In this document: in pieces, positions 6,135-8,711 of the stretch
How positions within the stretch are numbered: position 1 is the first letter of the stretch
Layout of the letters: each line of letters begins with the position of its first letter
DNA from: Muribaculaceae bacterium
GTDB lineage: Bacteria; Bacteroidota; Bacteroidia; Bacteroidales; Muribaculaceae
Length of the DNA stretch: 8,711 bases
NCBI GenBank assembly: GCA_029057255.1
Contig: JAICZO010000194.1
Span: forward strand, 1 to 8,711
Direction: 5' to 3'
Program-made: the position numbers and the translations under genes
Notes under the pieces: model-generated
Seen by the model: only the letters and a program-made list of their open reading frames with translations
What the model was told of the DNA's origin: nothing
Databases searched by the model: none

Positions 6135-6863
6135 ATGCACTCTCCTATAAAACGACTGTCATACATCTGCCGTACCGGCCTCGGGGCTTTGGCTCTGTGC
6201 GCCTGCTTAAGCGGCACGACGGCGACCGCCGCGAACGTGCTTCCGCCGGACAGTATGACAGCCTCGCGCGGACATCCTCCCGACCCGGCGCTGTTCTACG
6301 GCAAGAGCCGTCTGAACGCCCTGACATTTAAAGTCAACGCCGTGGGAGCCGCGATGCTTGTCACCAACGCTACATTCGAGCTGGAGTTCAGCCGATGGTC
6401 GGCACAGCTGCCGGTCTATTTCTCCGGACTTGACTACTTCTCCCACCGGACCAAGTTCCGCATCATGGCATTGCAGCCGGGCATCAGATACTGGTTCAGA
6501 CCGGAGTCGGACACCGGGCACACGGGCTGGTTTGCCGGCGCTCATCTCGGCATGGCATGGTATAACTTCGCTCTCAGCGGCGGCGACCGCATCCAGGACC
6601 ACAACGGCCGCACTCCCGCCCTCGGCGGCGGCATAGAGGCCGGATGGCGGACGACCCTCGGCAAAACAGGCCGATGGAAACTCGAGCTCGCCATAGGTGC
6701 CGGTGCCTACAAAGCACGGTATGACCACATCGACAACAGCGGAGCCGGAACCGTCAAGAGCTACCGCAACAAGACATTCTTCGGCATCGACCACGTAGGC
6801 GTGACTTTCGGCTACTCTCTCGACCTGAAGAAAAAGATGAAAGGAGGATCGGCCCATGACTAA
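6135..6863 (+). CDS. DUF3575-like predicted outer-membrane protein, first gene of the fimbrial operon
   Basis: The 242-residue product begins with a signal peptide (basic MHSPIKR, hydrophobic core to about residue 25, likely cleavage after TATAA at 33). LCAC (21-24) resembles a lipobox but has Cys at -2, so a lipoprotein is less likely. The mature part alternates polar and hydrophobic residues as in beta-barrel strands, with LTFKVNAVGAAML (63-75), a conserved-looking LQPGIRYWFRPE (113-124), GWFAGAHLGMAWYNF (131-145) and WKLELAIGAGAYKARYDHID (181-200). These match my recollection of the DUF3575 family, which is found beside Bacteroidales fimbrillin genes. Its role is not known; a pilus export or outer-membrane assembly part is an inference from context. 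The last strand (FFGIDHVGVTFGYSLDL, 215-231) is followed by a short basic tail. The start follows a promoter with a 23-base leader. The 3' end overlaps the next gene by 8 bases, implying a shared transcript. Confidence 0.75.
   Translation: MHSPIKRLSYICRTGLGALALCACLSGTTATAANVLPPDSMTASRGHPPDPALFYGKSRLNALTFKVNAVGAAMLVTNATFELEFSRWSAQLPVYFSGLDYFSHRTKFRIMALQPGIRYWFRPESDTGHTGWFAGAHLGMAWYNFALSGGDRIQDHNGRTPALGGGIEAGWRTTLGKTGRWKLELAIGAGAYKARYDHIDNSGAGTVKSYRNKTFFGIDHVGVTFGYSLDLKKKMKGGSAHD
6840..6847 (+). promoter_or_regulatory. Strong Shine-Dalgarno sequence for the second fimbrial gene
   Basis: AAAGGAGG lies eight bases before the ATG at 6856, inside the end of the upstream coding region. It matches the canonical anti-Shine-Dalgarno and supports this start. 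None of the other genes here has such a site, in line with the general weakness of Shine-Dalgarno use in Bacteroidetes. Confidence 0.55.
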
Positions 6864-7884
6864 GAAAGCAACCCTCCTGTCGGCAATAGCCGCAACTACC
6901 GTTCTATTCCTGCCGGGATGCTGCATCCACGAGATGCCCCACCCGGACGCCCCCGACACTCCGGGAGGTCGGAATCTTACACTCAGACTCAGATATGACC
7001 CTGAAACGCCTCTCTTCGGAGAGTATGTCTATGACCAAGGAAGCGTGACCGGCTCACGCTCAGGAGCGCCTCTCGATGCCGAGCTGCCGCACGACATCAG
7101 ATACACAATAAAAGCTTATGGCATGACCCGCGACGGTGATATATCGCGCGATGCCGACACTACCATTATACGCACCCGCCCTGTCGCCGAAGGCCTTGAC
7201 GCCGACTTCGACATCACTATTCCCGACGGGGACTATCAGCTGCTTGTCTGGACCGACTTTGTCGACAAAGCCACAGTTTCGGACAAATATTACGACACTT
7301 CTTCTTTTGATGAAATAACTATAACCGACAGCAAGCCTCACAGCGGCTCCAACCCGTGGCGCGACGCTTTCTCGGGAGCGGCAGAGACCGCCGGCGACGA
7401 CGCCACCGTCACGATGGCACGCCCGATGGCAAAGTACCGTTTCATTTCCACCGACCTCCGGAGATTCATCGAGCAGTCGCGGTCGAGAACCGACGGCTCC
7501 GCAAGAGCAACATCGCTCGACCAGTACGTCATCAAAATGATATATACGCGCTACATGCCCTGCTCGTTCAACATGTTCACCAACCGCCCGGCCGACTCCC
7601 GGACGGGAGTAAGCTTCACCTCGCGCATCACTCCGCTGAGCGACACCGAGGCCGAGATAGGCTTCGACTACGTATTCGTCAACGGCAACGAGACTTCGGT
7701 GGCAGTGGCCGTCGAGGTATACGACAGCAAGGGCGAGATGCTTGCGGCGATACCGTCGTTCGACGTGCCGCTGAAGCGCTCGAGGCTGACTGTTGTGAAG
7801 GGCGAGTTCCTGACATCCGAGGCATCGGGGAGCACCGGGATAAATCCGGGCTTCGACGGTGACTTCAATATCGAAATAAAATAA
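6856..7884 (+). CDS. Fimbrillin/Mfa2-like lipoprotein, probable pilus anchor or accessory subunit
   Basis: The 342-residue product has a lipoprotein signal with lipobox LPGC, lipid on Cys22, and so should be membrane-anchored, probably exposed outside. The mature part looks like two beta-sandwich transthyretin-like domains as in Bacteroidales fimbrillins: LTLRLRYDPETPLFGEY (41-57), DIRYTIKAYGM (80-90), IPDGDYQLLVWTDFVD (122-137), NPWRDAFSGAAE (166-177), then MARPMAKYRFISTDLRRFIE (187-206) opening the second domain and VPLKRSRLTVVKGEFLTSE (304-322) near the end. The pattern resembles DUF6562/Mfa2-type pilus proteins; the exact family is not certain without a profile search. It lacks the Arg-Ala-Phe site seen in the next gene, so it is probably not protease-matured, which fits an anchor or tip role. 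The start uses a strong Shine-Dalgarno within the preceding gene. Twenty-three bases separate it from the pilin gene. Confidence 0.8.
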   Translation: MTKKATLLSAIAATTVLFLPGCCIHEMPHPDAPDTPGGRNLTLRLRYDPETPLFGEYVYDQGSVTGSRSGAPLDAELPHDIRYTIKAYGMTRDGDISRDADTTIIRTRPVAEGLDADFDITIPDGDYQLLVWTDFVDKATVSDKYYDTSSFDEITITDSKPHSGSNPWRDAFSGAAETAGDDATVTMARPMAKYRFISTDLRRFIEQSRSRTDGSARATSLDQYVIKMIYTRYMPCSFNMFTNRPADSRTGVSFTSRITPLSDTEAEIGFDYVFVNGNETSVAVAVEVYDSKGEMLAAIPSFDVPLKRSRLTVVKGEFLTSEASGSTGINPGFDGDFNIEIK

Positions 7885-7907
7885 CTACCATTATACGATA
7901 GAACAAC

Positions 7908-8711
7908 ATGAAAAAATTTATTTTTGCTTCTGCAGTAATCATCGCTGCCGCAATGACTTCCTGCTCCAACGACGAGCCGGCAGCGGCTCCCGCAGGTGAC
8001 GGCAACGTCACATTCACAGCCGGTATCCCGGCGCTGGCATCGCGTGCCTTCGCCGACGGCACCAAGGCCACGACCCTCAACTACTATGTCTATGACGCCG
8101 AGGCCGCCGGAGGCACCGTGACTCCTCTAATCACCGGCACCGAGACCTTCGCCAACCTTCAGGCCACGGTAAACCTCAACCTTGTCACCGGCAAGACCTA
8201 CGACATCGTCTTCTGGGCTCCCAACGAGGGCGCTCCCTACACCTATGACCCCGCCACTCAGAGTGTGACCGTCGACTATACCGCCGACGCCGCCGCCAAC
8301 AACGAGAGCCGCGACGCTTTCTTCTGCAGCGTGACAGGGCTGAAAGTGGACGCTCCCGTAAACCGCAGCATCACCCTCAACCGACCCTTCGCACAGGTCA
8401 ACATCGGCACATCCGACATCGAGGATGCCCGCAAAGGCGGCTTCGACCTCAGCACGACAGCCTTCGCCGTCACCCTGCCCAACACCCTCAATCTGATTGA
8501 CGGCACTGTGTCGGGCAGCGAGGACGTAAGCTTCACCGCCGCAGCCCTGCCCGCCGAAGACTTCACCGTCGAGCCGGCGAAGTACGACTACATCGCCATG
8601 AACTACATCCTCGTGCCCGCCGACAAGCAGGTGGTCGACATGGTGCTCACGGCAAACGACGCTGCCGGCCAGAGCCGGCAGGTAAGCCTCACACCGGGGC
8701 CCGTCCAGCGC
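7908..8711 (+). CDS. Fimbrillin-like pilin precursor lipoprotein (partial, C-terminus off the window)
   Basis: The 268 visible codons start at ATG 7908 and remain open at the window edge. The signal peptide has a basic start (MKKF) and ends with the lipobox MTSC, lipid on Cys19. SNDE follows, an acidic stretch like the lipoprotein surface-export signals described in Bacteroidetes. ALASRAFADG (42-51) corresponds to the FimA maturation site, where a trypsin-like protease cuts between Arg46 and Ala47. The first beta domain contains LNYYVYDAE (57-65) and LVTGKTYDIVFWA (92-104). RDAFFC (135-140) and ITLNRPFAQVNIGTSD (155-170) lead into the second domain. The features fit a type V pilin of the FimA/Mfa1 kind, probably of the DUF6562-like group. 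In a type V pilus the cleaved N-terminal strand frees a groove that accepts the donor strand of the next subunit. It lies 23 bases after the lipoprotein gene with no promoter in between, so it is operonic. Whether it is the main or a minor pilin cannot be told. Confidence 0.85.
   Translation, partial: MKKFIFASAVIIAAAMTSCSNDEPAAAPAGDGNVTFTAGIPALASRAFADGTKATTLNYYVYDAEAAGGTVTPLITGTETFANLQATVNLNLVTGKTYDIVFWAPNEGAPYTYDPATQSVTVDYTADAAANNESRDAFFCSVTGLKVDAPVNRSITLNRPFAQVNIGTSDIEDARKGGFDLSTTAFAVTLPNTLNLIDGTVSGSEDVSFTAAALPAEDFTVEPAKYDYIAMNYILVPADKQVVDMVLTANDAAGQSRQVSLTPGPVQR

Noticed and set aside
6195..6210. Lipobox LCAC making the DUF3575 protein a lipoprotein
   Set aside because: Cys at the -2 position is unusual and no typical residues follow. 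The later TATAA site fits an ordinary signal peptidase I cut better.
6207..6959. 250-codon minus-strand frame across the first two fimbrial genes
   Set aside because: It is antisense to two supported genes, crosses their junction and has no recognisable protein features.

Overview
The window looks like chromosomal DNA of a gut-type Bacteroidales bacterium, possibly Muribaculaceae or a relative. Four things point there: promoter boxes of the Bacteroidetes TTTG/TAnnTTTG type, few Shine-Dalgarno sites, a large secreted GH78 rhamnosidase, and a fimbrillin operon that includes a DUF3575 protein. The family-level placement is an inference from gene content and is uncertain. No RNA genes, insertion sequences, CRISPR arrays or phage genes were seen. 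No gene-free stretch exceeds 300 bases.

Layout. Positions 1-1382 (minus strand) hold the N-terminal 460 codons of a biotin-dependent carboxyltransferase of the oxaloacetate decarboxylase alpha / pyruvate carboxylase B type, cut by the window edge. A 176-base gap with a plausible promoter follows. Positions 1559-2428 (minus) encode an AraC-family regulator. Only 36 bases separate it from the end of a 1128-residue secreted alpha-L-rhamnosidase (2465-5851, minus), so the two can be read as one rhamnosidase-regulator transcription unit. A 283-base divergent intergenic region (5852-6134) contains promoters for both directions, short palindromes and a small hairpin.

On the plus strand a tightly packed fimbrial operon begins: a DUF3575-like predicted outer-membrane protein (6135-6863), a fimbrillin/Mfa2-like lipoprotein (6856-7884, overlapping its neighbour by 8 bases) and a fimbrillin-like pilin precursor (7908 to the window end, partial).

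How the parts work together. The rhamnosidase should release terminal L-rhamnose from glycans outside the cytoplasm. The AraC protein may sense a released sugar and control the unit. No SusC/SusD pair, isomerase or kinase is present here, so this is not a complete polysaccharide utilisation locus. The three plus-strand genes look like the start of a type V (FimA/Mfa1-like) pilus locus. The pilin copies the FimA maturation layout: lipid cysteine at 19 and a candidate Arg46/Ala47 cleavage site. The carboxyltransferase belongs to central C3/C4 metabolism and seems unrelated to its neighbours.

The most interesting points are the FimA-like processing site, the unusual strong Shine-Dalgarno sequence in the pilus operon, the binding-module insertion and sorting-domain-like tail of the rhamnosidase, and a possibly leaderless araC transcript.
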